From Niebla homalea (Eukaryota; Ascomycota; Lecanoromycetes; Lecanorales; Ramalinaceae), in the NCBI GenBank assembly GCA_019925105.1, contig JAHGAU010000007.1:496001-560000 (forward strand): 64,000 nucleotides of DNA, written 5' to 3'. The translations under genes were made by a program, and so were the position numbers. Positions 24,664-37,757 of the stretch are shown piece after piece. Within the stretch, counting starts at the first letter, position 1. Each line of letters opens with the position of its first letter. Under the pieces are notes generated by a model, which was not told the origin of the DNA, made no database searches, and was given only the letters and a program-made list of their open reading frames with translations.

Positions 24664-24668
24664 ATAAT
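24664..24668. repeat. Target-site duplication, left (ATAAT)
   Basis: Matches the five bases 32,456-32,460 directly after the right LTR. The match is short and AT-rich but falls exactly at both LTR ends. Confidence 0.7.
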
Positions 24669-24831
24669 TGTCACGGCATAAGGACAGTACTTACTAGTAG
24701 GGGTAGGACACTGTCCTTTGTATAGGATAGTGTCCCTTAGGTATAAACTTAGGTAGCATAGCTGTTTATCCTTTAGAATAACAGCAAGTAATACATACTT
24801 TACTATACTATATAATTGCCCATACCTTATA
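24669..24831 (+). repeat. Left LTR, 163 bp
   Basis: Starts TGTCACGGCATAAGGACAG and ends CCTTATA. It is more RIP-changed than the right LTR (for example CATACTTTACTATACTATATAA against CACACTTTACCGTACTATAC). Confidence 0.85.
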
Positions 24832-27756
24832 ACATAATAGCAATAGCGGGTCGATGCTATTAACCATCGTTTAAAGTCTTAGTCGTTTAAATACTTATCC
24901 CGTATAGTGTCCTTTTAATACTTAGTTATTTAAATATATAAAATATAGATAAAAAACGACCTTTTTATTAATACCGTCGTTTAAAATATAGTAAGAGAAG
25001 GATAATATATAATACTTAGTTTACTATCTTATTATTAGATTATATATACTATTATATACCGCCTTACGTTCTCGGATACGTATCCAGCGATTTACGATAT
25101 TATCCTTTACGATACTGTCCTTTACGATAATACGTTTATTTTTATTAAAGTATATTTACGGATAAGTATTTATAATTTAAGAACTATAATAACAAGATTC
25201 CTATAAAACACTTTATCGGAGTACCTTTTAAACGTATTAAATAAGTAATTAACGTTTTAAGAAAGCGCTTAATATATATGTTAACTTAATAAAATATTTA
25301 AATAAGAATAATAAGTACCGTTTACTTTTTATATCCTTAATCTTTAAAAACTATACCTTAGATTTATTTATTCTTTATATTACCCGTTTAAGATTATTCT
25401 ATTTTTATATACTTTTTTAAACGTCTTATATCCCGGATATATTATTATAGTACTTTAATTTTATCTGGGATATATATCCTTAATTTTAAAAGTATTACTT
25501 TAGCCTTTTAAATTTACGACTTTACTTAAATAAGGTATTAATACGTTAAATAATACGTATTTAAGGACGTTAATATACGTTTACGGTATATTATTAAATA
25601 CCGCTTTCGTCCTATTACCGTAATACTTACTTTAACTCCTTTAATTGGTTTTTTTTATCGTAATCCTTAAGGATAAGGATTAATTATAATATACCCTTTA
25701 AATTAAGCGATAAATAAATCGGTATTTTAAAAGATTATCCGTAATTTTAATAAAAGGATATTATAATATTAAAGATTCCATTTTAATTTACCGTTTATTA
25801 ACAATATATTAAAACGGTTACTTACGGTATCCCCACTATTATAGCGATCGATTATATTAATAAAAATAACGTCAATTAATATTAAAGTACCGTCCGGCTT
25901 AAGTAATAAAGCGTAATTATCTAGATTAACTATATCGTTTAAAATAAATAAGTTAACTTTTAAAACGTCCGCGTTAAAAATTATTTACGTAAATCCTTTA
26001 TTTAATTTATAAAATAATAATAATAATATAAAAGTATTTATAATAACAATAGAAAAGTAATTATAATAAATATTAAATATAACGTTTAATAAAGTATTTA
26101 TTAAATTTAAAGTAAAAACAATATAAATTATTATTAAAGGACCGCCCGGACCTTAAGGTAAGCTTAAATAGCCCGGATAACTTAATAAACCTAGCGAATT
26201 TAATTTAACTTTATTTAATAATAAATAAAACTTATTTAACTTAAAATATTTTAATTTATATCTGAATAAGTTATAGAACGATAGTAAAATCGTTATTATC
26301 GGAAAAAACGTATACTATAGGAGTATTATCCTATTTATGAAACGGATTAGGATTTATGCGTTATTAAAGGCGTTATACTTATCCGTTTAAATATTAGTAT
26401 AATATTAAAAAGCTCCGCTTTCACTTAATATATTACGGAACTATCCAACCTTAAGCGTTTTAAATTATAAATAAACGTAAATAATATAAAAGAATAATAT
26501 AAAGTATTAATATTCTAATTTAAGGAAATAATAATGATTACTTTATTTTATTTATAATTTAAAAAGTATAATATAAATAACGTAAAGTTACGCCGTAAGC
26601 CGTCCGTTTACATTTAAGCGGTTATCCATTATTATAAAGCGGCTAATATTAAAAACGTTAAAAATTAACTTATTTTTATTTATAATAGAATTATATTTAA
26701 GCTCTATATGTTTATCGATTTACCGGAATTAATAACGTTTATTACGTTATTTATCCGGATACTTAAATTTAAATAAATACTTAATTTAAAATAATAAACC
26801 GTTTTTATTATTAATTAATATAATAATAATTATAACGTAATAAATATTATAACTTTTCTTATACGTTTAATAATAATCGTCCTTATAGAAATAATTAATT
26901 TAATAATGTATCGTACCGCTTTTAATAAGATAATATTTACCTTTATTAATAATAAAATTATTAAAGTAACTGCCCTTAAGAAAATTATCTTTATAATTAT
27001 TAATAATAATAAGGACGTCCCGAATAGCGTATAATAATAGTATTATAAGTGTTTTTATAAATTATTATTATATTAAACGTGTCCGCTTTAACGTTATTAA
27101 TAAATAACCGATAATAAAATTAAGGGTACTTAAATAACGTAATAAAAGGAAATAGGTATAATAATTATAACAGAAATAAGAACGGTAACTTTAATTTATT
27201 TAAATGCTTTATCGTTATATATTATATTAAAAACAATAAATAAAATAAAAATTAAAAGGATGTATAGTAAAATAAAGATATCTTATATTATTATAATAAT
27301 AAACCTTATAAATAAGATAAAAACGATTATAATTAAGTAAATAAACTATATTATTTTTAAGATAAATTTATTAATTTTATAAATATTAAAACCTTTTATA
27401 TTAAATATAATATAATATTCTTTTTATATATAAAATTATATAAATACCTCCGTACGGATTATCTTAATAAAGGGATATTTATCTTAAAAAAATTAATACT
27501 TTCAATTTTATATTAAGTATTTTTTATTTTTAATAATAAATAGGAACTATATTTATATAAGATTATTTAATTATTTATATCCGTATAAAACTTAAGTTCC
27601 GGATTTAAGTTTTATCCTTAGAATTATACTTATATTAATATTTATTTATAGTTAAAGTATAACTTAACGGATATTTATCTAGATACTAATTACGGTATTA
27701 ACTTTATAAATAAGGCATTCTTATTATAAAGTTTATTTAACGTCGTAATTTCTAAA

Positions 27757-28047
27757 ATGTCTTTACTATTAAAAGTATATAGTATCGGTTTTAATCGTTA
27801 CTTAATAAATAAATTTAAATTTATCTTTATTTACTTTTTAAGGATAAAGGATAATAAAGACGGAATAAAGGATAATAAAGACGTCTTTATATATTTAAAG
27901 AAAGAATTTTATATTATTAATAATTTACGGGTAAATATATTAGTAAAAAATAATATTATTAACCTGGAGTTAATCGATATCCGTATCTTTAATAATACGG
28001 CGTATATTAATAACTACGGGGTTACTATTCCGATTAAGTATTATTAA
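27757..28047 (+). pseudogene. Surviving protease-like segment of retrotransposon pol
   Basis: A 96-codon open stretch inside the retrotransposon that ends in a block (LRVNILV, INLELIDI, YGVTIPI) resembling the pol protease region of fungal gypsy elements. It is extremely rich in Ile, Asn, Lys and Tyr, as expected after RIP. It is a remnant, not a gene. Confidence 0.6.
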
Positions 28048-31000
28048 CGTAATTAATTTAAGAAACGGAAAATATATTTAAATAAGATAATTATTATTTA
28101 ACTATATATTAAGACGATTATCCCGGTTAAAACGTTTTATATATTTATAAATAAAGATTTTATTTTTAAGTTACGGGAATAGATTAATTTAATATTATTT
28201 ACTTATTTAATCGACTTTAATATTATTAATATCGTTATTAAAAATAAGATAAATAAGTTTATTTAAATATTTAAACGGATATACGTTAATTCTATTTAAG
28301 AATTAGAATATAAGAATTATTTTTACGTATAAAACTTAAATTCATTATTAAAACAGAAATTATAAGTTAAATAAATAAATATAATTATTATTATAATAGC
28401 CCTTTTATCCGATACTTATTAAAGTATATTTAATTTAATAATATTTATTATTATTAATATTTTTATTATAACTTAAATATTTAAAGTTTATATTATTAAA
28501 ATATTTTTAACGGAAACGTTAAATAAAAAGACTTTTATAAATAATATTTATATATATAGAACAAATAAGGAACGTTATATTATCCGGGAGCTTACCGAGC
28601 GTTTCTTAATATTATAATAAAATTAAGGGTTTATTAATATCCTAGAATATAAGTAAATAACCTTAAACTTACGGAACGATTAATAAATACGTTTAATTAA
28701 GGCCTTTATATATATAAAGATCTATTTACTTAATTTTCAGGATTATAAAGTCGTTAATCGTATTTTTAATAAGTTATAATAATAAGGTCGATTATAATAG
28801 ATATTAAATTCTATATTATTTAACTTCTTAATATTTATAATATAAAAAACACTTAAAAACGGCATAAGGAAAAGACGTATTATTATTAATATACGTAAAC
28901 TTAATAATCTATTTATCCCGGATATTTATTTTTTATTTTTATAGTTAAAAGTAATTATAAAATTATCCGGTTATAATTACTTATCCTTATCCGACGTTAT
29001 CTCATTCTTCTATTAATAAAAGACATACTTATTAATACGTTAAATGCTTATTATAATAAGTTATTGCGGATAAAAGATATTTAATATACTTATTATAAAC
29101 TATATTAACTTTATTATTTATATTTAATAATAGATTAATAAAATTCTTTATTTAATTAGGGATATTACTTAAGCTTATATTAATAATATTGTTACCGGAA
29201 TAAAAACGTTTTAATAATATTTATTTAATTTAAAGAAACTTTTTATTATTTTTATTAAATAGAACGTATTATTAAGTTTAAAAAAGACCTTCTTAAATTA
29301 CCCCGATCTTAAGCTTTTAAAACGTTTTATTAATAGTTTAAGTTTAGTTACCGTAAAGGATAAATTATAAGTAATTATTTCTTTATTTTATTTACGTACG
29401 CTTAATAAATTAAAATATTATTTTAAACTTATAAATTATATAAAATTATCGATTTATATATATATATATATAGTTAACGTAATTACTATAAGATTTAAAA
29501 ACGGACTTATTTAAATAAAATCCTATTAAAGGTACTCCGCGTAAACGCTACTTATTAATATAAAAACTGGATATCTTTATTACTATATAATATATAAGCT
29601 TCAATAATTTTTAATTTATATTATTTAACCCTATAATACTTATTTATTTTAATCCGAATAAAATATTATAAATTATTATAAATACGTTTAAGGAATTTAA
29701 TATCGGATATAAAATTATTTTATATTAAAGATAAAATTATATTTAAAAAATCGGAAAAGAAATAATTATTAAAAACGATAATATAACCTATTATATATTT
29801 ATTAAGGCTATTATTTAATATTAAGAAGAATTATTAATTAACGGAGCTTAAAATCGCCGGTTTTATTTAAATTATTAAGAAAATTCATTATTTAATTAAA
29901 TTATTACGCTATATAATAATAATTTAAATTAATTATTCTATAATTCTAAATATTATGAAATAAATACTTATTACGGTAATATTATCGATTATTTAAAATA
30001 ATATTTATTTAATAAAAGCGTCTTAGTTTTTACGTTTATTTAATTTAAATATATACTATTGACCGAATAAAGAATATATAATACCGGACGCTTTATCTCG
30101 CTTTATAAGTATAAATATTAATAACTTATTAAACGATTATTTAGAGTTCGATTATCTTACGTATATTACGTTTATAATTATTATAAAGGACGACTTAAGA
30201 TAACGTATTAAATAAGGGTATTAAAAAAACCCCGCTTAAAAGTTATTTATTACGATTTTAAATAAAAATGAAAACTTTAATTATAAAAATAAATCGATAT
30301 TATCATTTATATACGGACGATACTTATTAATATAAGATTTTAACCTGTATTTTAAATTAAGGTTAAAATATATATAGGACGTAAATATAATATAAAAGTA
30401 TAATTTAACTATAATAAACGTTTATAATAATTTTATTTATTATATCGATCGGATTATAAAATATTATTGTATCTATATTCCTTATATAATAATAAAGAAT
30501 ATCTTTAATATTACGTATAATAACGGATATCCGGGCTATAAACGTTAGTTCCATAATATTAATTCGTTTTAATACGTACGATACCTCGGATATTTCTTAC
30601 GATAATATCTTAATTATTATCCTTAATATTTAATATATTAAATATAAAAATATCGTTTATATAATATCCTATAGCTTATTTTAATATTATTAATACCGTT
30701 TTATATTATTATAATCGATTTTATCCTTATATTACTTATAATAATAAATAATTTTAATACCGTAATATCCGTTACTTATAAATTCAGTAAAAGAATTATA
30801 TTAATTATTAATAAGAATATATTCTCGGCCAGATAATAAAGTAAAATCTTATTAAAATAATTAAACTTCGTAAATTAAGGACTTCCTTCCGTTATTATAT
30901 CCGACCGCGATCGGAAGTTTATATTAAGTTTTTAAATAAAGATCTTTATTTAACTTAACGTTAACTTATTATTCTTTATTACGTATTATCCTTAAATAGA

Positions 31001-32083
31001 CGGTAATAATAAGTATACGAATTAAATAATAAAGATAGCCTTACGGTTTTTCATGTTTACTCTAAAAAACCTGAAATTATAACCTTTAATATTACCCCGT
31101 TTATAAGCTTACTTTAATAACGTTAAATTATCTATAACGTCCCTTACTCTGAATAAAATAGCTTATAAATTCTTAATTAAAAAACTTCTTAATTTAACTA
31201 TTTTATTAAAGTAATTAAATATTAAATTACCGTTTATTACTCGTATTATTATAATAAACGCTATCTGAATAAGAATAAATATTATAAAAACTATATTATA
31301 ATAGACGGTATACTTTTATATTCTTAAAAATCGGTAAATTTAAGTACTTACGCTTATATAAGGGCTATTCATTATTATTAACGTACCTTATTAATAAAAA
31401 GCTATCTTAATAATACGTAAAACCTTTTAAGGTTATCCAGTATATTAAGATATAAGCTTATAAACTCGATATCCTTAAAAATTAACGAATTAATCTTATT
31501 TTTATAATAGCTTAACTTAAACTTATATTAAACGGAGTTAATCTATATTAACGTTTTATGCTTAATTATCCGTTATTTATCTTTATTAAGGGTAATATTA
31601 TAATTATTAAATTATATAAGATTAATCGATTATTAAACTATAAAGTTAAGCTTATATAATATAAATATTATATTTAATATTTTATATATTAAAAAGGACA
31701 TAGTTTTAAGGATAATTAATAAAGATCTTTAAGTAAGTTAAGTAATATAAATAAACTTATCTAGGAATATAATAATAATTATCCGTTATTAATAATAACG
31801 TTTTTTCCTTTCTCCATTATTAAAGTACGTCCCTACGGACGTTTACTAAAATAGAAGACTATATAAGCATTAGATTTTATTATTTAACGTTTTAAACGTC
31901 TCGTTATTAAAGTACCTGTTATTACTACTATATTAAACGTTACCGTTACCGTATCGATAATACCGAATAATATGTTAAACGTTAAATAACGTCCCGGTCG
32001 TCTAAAGAAGGCCATCCTTATGCCTATCCTTAAGATACCGTTATCGGCTATAATGTTAAGAAAGAGAATATAAAGTTATCTTA

Positions 32084-32228
32084 ATGGTTATACTTAAAAC
32101 ATGGTTATACTTGGGACATGGTTATACTTGAGACATGGTTACACTTGGGACATGGTTACACTTAGGACATGGTTACACTTGGGACATGGTTACACTTGGG
32201 ACATGGTTACACTTGGGACATGGTTACA
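32084..32228 (+). repeat. 17-bp minisatellite, 8.5 units
   Basis: Unit ATGGTTACACTTGGGAC repeats eight times plus nine bases, ending 52 bases before the right LTR. The first unit has TTAAAAC for TTGGGAC and the first three have TATAC for TACAC, so RIP-type changes decline from left to right. Confidence 0.95.
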
Positions 32229-32280
32229 GGTTAAGTAGACATCGACGAGGACGTCGATCGCATTTTGTCTATGAGGATGT

Positions 32281-32455
32281 TGTTACGGTATAAGGACAGT
32301 ACTTACTAGTAGGGGTAGGACACTGTCCTTTATATAGGACAGTGTCCCTTAGGTACAAACTTAGGTAGCATAGCTGTTTGTCCTTTAGTTTGTCCTTTAG
32401 AACAACAGCAAGCAATACACACTTTACCGTACTATACAATTGCCCATGCCTTACA
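32281..32455 (+). repeat. Right LTR, 175 bp
   Basis: Starts TGTTACGGTATAAGGACAG and ends CCTTACA, then ATAAT. It is 12 bp longer than the left LTR because TTTGTCCTTTAG is present twice. Confidence 0.85.
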
Positions 32456-32460
32456 ATAAT

Positions 32461-35400
32461 TAAAAATATTTCCTTAAAAAGAAAGAAAATATATTAAAAG
32501 TAATATATAAATAAAATTATAATTAAACATTAAGGTAATATATTAAGAAAGTTATTTAAAAGGACGTTTTTCTTAAAGATTATAAGTTTAAATATTAAAC
32601 TTATTATAAATATTACGTTAAGAATATAAATAAAGTATATTATTAATATAAATATAAAAACTATTCTAGATAGCGGGTAATTAAGGCCCCGATTATACCC
32701 CTAAAATAGGAGAGTATATTTAAAATTATTTTATATTACGATAATTATAGGGTATAACACTATATTAATTATTTTATTTTAGGAATAAAGGAAAAACAGA
32801 ATAAGTAAACCGGTATATATATAAGGGCGTAACTTAAAATAAAGGTAACCCGTTATTAAAAAGGCGACCTAACGGGTAAAACCGGTAACGTAATTAAGGG
32901 AGTTAATAGAGTTTAAGTAATCCAAAAATTAATTCAGGCTTTAATCCGTAAATAATTAAATACGTACCCGTTTAAAAAGGCGTATATTAAAGTTAAAATT
33001 ATAATAACGTATAAAAAAACTTTAATTAAGAGTTAAAATTAACCAATATAAATTATAGGTAATTAACTTAAAAACTATTTTAAACGTAAAGTTTATTAAA
33101 GTAAATAATATAAAGTTAGAAAGGGTAATAAACCTTTTATAAAAATATAATTATATTACCGGCGGAATTAATATTAAACGGGAATAATTAAAGAGTTAAA
33201 TTTACGTTAAGGAACTAAAAGGTTATTCTATATAAAGTAAAAAAACAGAAAGAAAGTTTTATTAAGGAAGTAAAGCCTATAAAGAAACGGGTAAGGGTTA
33301 TTTTATACGTTTAACATAAATAGCAGAATTAAGAAGGAAAAAAGTTAATAAAGGAACCCGCGTAAAAATCTCGTTTAAATAAGAAACCGGTTAATAATTA
33401 CTTTATATATAAAAAAGAAAAATAACTTATTAAAGTCAGGATTATTAAATTTTAAGTTAAAGATATCCTCCGTTATTTTTAAGTTTCATAAACGATATTA
33501 TTTTTTCTTAAATAATTATTTATAAAACTTAATTATAAAGTTATTCTTTAAAAAGGTTAAATTATATTTTATATAAGCTTTCCTACGTTAATTAAACTTA
33601 TATAATTACGATAAGCCGGCGATACCTACGGGGTTAAATTAATATAAAGATAATTAATTTATTTAAATTAAAAGGGAAAATCGGATAAACGGGTAAAAAA
33701 TAAGTAATATCAACAATTAAATTAATTAAGTAAAAAATAAAGGTAATAAATAAGTTAATTAAAAATAAGACAATTAAATCCCGGGAATAAGCTATATTAA
33801 TAATAATCGCGGGTTGAATATAAAAGATATAAAAGGAAGTATTAATTAAGATTAAAGTTATTAAGCTAATTATAGATTATAATTAATTATAAAATAAGTA
33901 TACCCTTTTATATTAGATTTTCAGTTAATATCGGGATTCAAGGGCGTATAACGGATTAAAAAGAAAGCGTTTATTTAAACTACATTTTAATATTAAGAAT
34001 CTATAAAAAGGAATTAATAATAATTAATTAAAAGCGAATTAATTTATATATATTTAAATAAAAACTATAGTTTTTAAGCCGGTATTTAAAAATATAACTT
34101 AAATATGCTTTATTAAATAAATTATTAATATAACGATAGTTAATAAATATAAAACGATAACCGCCGTTAATCCCTTAATATTTTATATACGCTTAAAAAC
34201 CGTTACGCGTATAAAAGGTATAAACTTAAATATATATTATAAGTAACTCTTAAAAGTAGGAAAGTTAAAATAAATTAAAATCGTAAAGAATTAAAGGATA
34301 TAACTTTAAATATATTAATTAATTAATAATTAAATAAACCCTTACGATAATAAGAATACGTTTATTTAATTTAATAAGGTTAATGATAAAAGCGTACTTA
34401 TTAAGATATAAGGATATAATTAAGGTAATTAATATCGATATAATTAAAAATAATCTTATATAAAGTTTTAAAAAATTATAAATAAATTAATATAAATATT
34501 AAGTAAATAAATAATATTAAGGTTATTGATTTATATATATTATTTAAGGGATTTTAATAAGTTAATTATAAGCTTAATTTAAATTAAGTTTACATAAAAG
34601 AAGTTTAAGAAGTTAAAAATTAAAGAAAATAAAAAAATAGAGAAATTTAAAGAAATAAAGAAAAGTAAAAAAAAATAAATAAGCAAGAAGGATAAAGTAA
34701 AAAATTACGTAATAAGATTACGGAATAAATAAATAATTAAACGTTACTTTTAATATCTTATTTACCGACGGAACCGGTTAAGACGGAACTTAATAAAAAT
34801 AATAAGTAATATTACTACGTTTAAAAGGAACCCCCTTTAATATACCTTTTAAATATACCTCGATCGGAACGATTATATAAAGTTTATTAAGAAAATATAA
34901 AAATAATTTTATTTATAAGTAAATATAACCCTAAAGGTACTTAATATATTAATTAATTAAGGGAAAAGTATATAAATAAATAAAGATAAATATTAAGAAT
35001 TATAAGAAAGGATATACCTTTATAAAATATTATTAAGTATAATATTAAGTATTAAAGGAGTTTATATAAAAATTAAAAAGTTATTTAAAGATTAATAAAT
35101 AATTATTTTATTATTCTTTCTTTTTTTTTACCTTTTTAAGCCGTAATAAATAAAAGGGATTAATTAAAATAAATTATTATATTTCCTTAATTACCTTCTT
35201 AAGATTAATATAATAAACTTATATAGAAATAATATTAATAAATGGGTATAAACTATGTATTTATATATAATGCTTTCCTTAATACGTTAATGAAAGAGAT
35301 ATTGAAATTTATAAAATAAAATTTAAATAAAGCTTATTTTATAATTTCCTTAACATATATTTAATTACGTAATAAGCTTACTTAAAATATATTTAAGAAT

Positions 35401-37757
35401 AACGAGATTAAGAGAATAAAAAAAGATATTAAAAGTATATAAATAAAGGAATAAAATAAAAAGAAATTAATTATAAATCCCAATCCTTATAAAGGGTAAT
35501 ATTTATAATCTTTTAATAAACGGAATGAGGTACGTTATACCTTTCAGCGGATTAAGCGTATTATACTTAAAGAAAATATAAATATAAATAATTTAAACCT
35601 TAAGATAAATAAATATGAAATATTAAAGTCGTTATTATTAATATTTTTTTAAAAAAAAAGAAAAACGGTTTTAAAAATTAATCTTAATATACTTATTCAT
35701 TATTATTAAGTAAAACTTAAGAATAAAGCTATAAAAAGAGTAAATAAATACGTATAAAAACGGCGTTAAAGGATAAAAATTACTTAAATATAATACGTAA
35801 TATTAAAAGAGTAAATTTATTATAAAAAGAACCCGGGTAATTTTATTATTAAGTTAATATTTTCTTAACCTTTATATTTATAATAATTTAGGTTATATAG
35901 TAAATATTATAAACGATTAAATAAGTAATTAAAATCTATATAAATATATATATTATAACTTAAAGTATAAAGGTATTAAAAGTAATATTTCGTTATAGAA
36001 AGAGTTAAAAAGAGGAAAAGCGTAAAAAATATAAAACTTACGGATAAATATATAAAAGGATAAAAACATTAAAAAAACTAATTAAGGGTAAAATCGTTTT
36101 ATATATATTTAAAAAAAAAAAGTATAACGGATTAAGATAATATAATACCTATACTTTATTAACTTATATAAGGGCTGCGGCCCATCTTTAATTGCTTTCC
36201 ATTGCTATCTGCTATTTTATCACTTTTACACTTTCATTGCTTCCCATCTTTTCTATAGTATAATAAAATATTTAAAGTAATAAAATATATATAGAACGTT
36301 ATGTTTTATTTATTATTAAACTTAATCCGTAACCGGTAATAAGTAATTCTAAGGTTTAACTTAATGAATTACTTAGAGTTATTTAATCAATGAAGAGTTT
36401 TAATAATTAAAAATAATAAATATCAATTTTTAATTATAACCGTATTTAATTTACGGTAATTAATATAAATATAAAAACCGTTATCTTTCTAAGATATAAA
36501 AAAAATTTAAGGCGTTTACGGGTAATATTAAATAATCAATCTAACCTTCGACTACAATATCCTTTAAATACCGCCGGATTTTTTTTTAAATATATCCGAG
36601 ATAAATTATATAAAAAATTATATAAAAACCCTTTATTATCCAAGTTAATAATATAATCCTTTTATTTTAATTTAAACAAAATATTAATTATATTATTAAA
36701 AAAGATATTTATACTTTTATTTAATTCTTTCGGAACGCTTTAATTAATAAAGTCTTTTATAATATTTATATATATTAAATTATTTTAAAAGATTTACGGT
36801 ACTTTTAAGCGTTTTATCGTTGTATCTATATAAATAATATTAAAAGCCTTATTAATCTCCGTTGAACTTTAATTAAAATAATTAATATTATTAATTTATA
36901 ATATATAAAAATTAACCCTAAAATGTTATTTATTTACCGCCGGATTAACTATTATTTATAAAATGTTTAAGGCTAAGATATTAAAAACCACGTTTAAACC
37001 TTTTTAATTAATAACGTAGAAAAGTATTTTTTATTACTTTTTCTGCTTTTAATTATTAATTGAATAATATTATAATTAATAAATATTATAATAAAAGATT
37101 TATTTATTATTAAGAAAAAGTATTTATAATAAAATAACAAAAGTTTATTATAAGTTTTATTGGACTAGATATATTTATAAAATTATATTTATTTAAGCTT
37201 TAATATTAATTAATATATTTAATAATTAAAAATTATCTTAAAAACTTATTTAACCCTTGACATTAAAAGTTAAATATATTTTTAATTATCTTTTTATTAA
37301 TTTTAACTTTAAAACGTCATTAAAACTTTACTATTTCTTAATACGTTATTTTTTTTAAGGATTTTATATATATTATTAAGATTTTATTTTATTAAATAAT
37401 AAAGTAATTAGTTATATAATAACCTTTTTTATAATATATATAATATTTAACGTTTTTATTTACTTTAAAAATGGCATTAAAATTTTCACTATAATTGTAT
37501 ACTTTTAAACGTAAAGATTATTTTTAATAAAGATATACGCCGATTTTAAGTTATCAAAATTAAATTTAAATACCCTATTTTTAAGGGATTTACCCTTATT
37601 AACTTTTTGATTATTATTAACAATACGCCTTAAATTATTCTTTTATATAACTATTATTGTTATAATATTAATCCGGGTTCTTGATATTTTATTAATTACG
37701 AGGATTTTAATCTTAAGCTTTAATAAAAGCTTTATAAAGAATATATAAATATAAAAC
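32461..37757. other. Degraded repeat DNA, identity unresolved
   Basis: Heavily RIP-mutated with no delimitable element. It is probably the continuation of the element split by the retrotransposon. One patch at about 36,170-36,256 (GGGCTGCGGCCC, then a pyrimidine-rich stretch) is spared. Confidence 0.4.

Larger units (their letters stand above)
24669..32455 (+). mobile_element. RIP-degraded Ty3/gypsy-type LTR retrotransposon
   Basis: Direct terminal repeats at 24,669-24,831 and 32,281-32,455 (TG...CA, with the first copy's end changed to TA) bound 7.8 kb, and ATAAT lies immediately outside both ends. Read on the plus strand through RIP stops, the interior shows: an aspartic-protease-like segment at about 27,700-28,047 ending YGVTIPI; reverse-transcriptase-like sequence at 28.6-29.5 kb (TFLNYPDLKLL); an integrase-like core near 30,880-31,060 (VIISDRDRKF); and a chromodomain-like end near 31,640-31,740. 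Order protease-RT-integrase indicates gypsy type. It is broken throughout and cannot encode a working protein. Confidence 0.85.
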
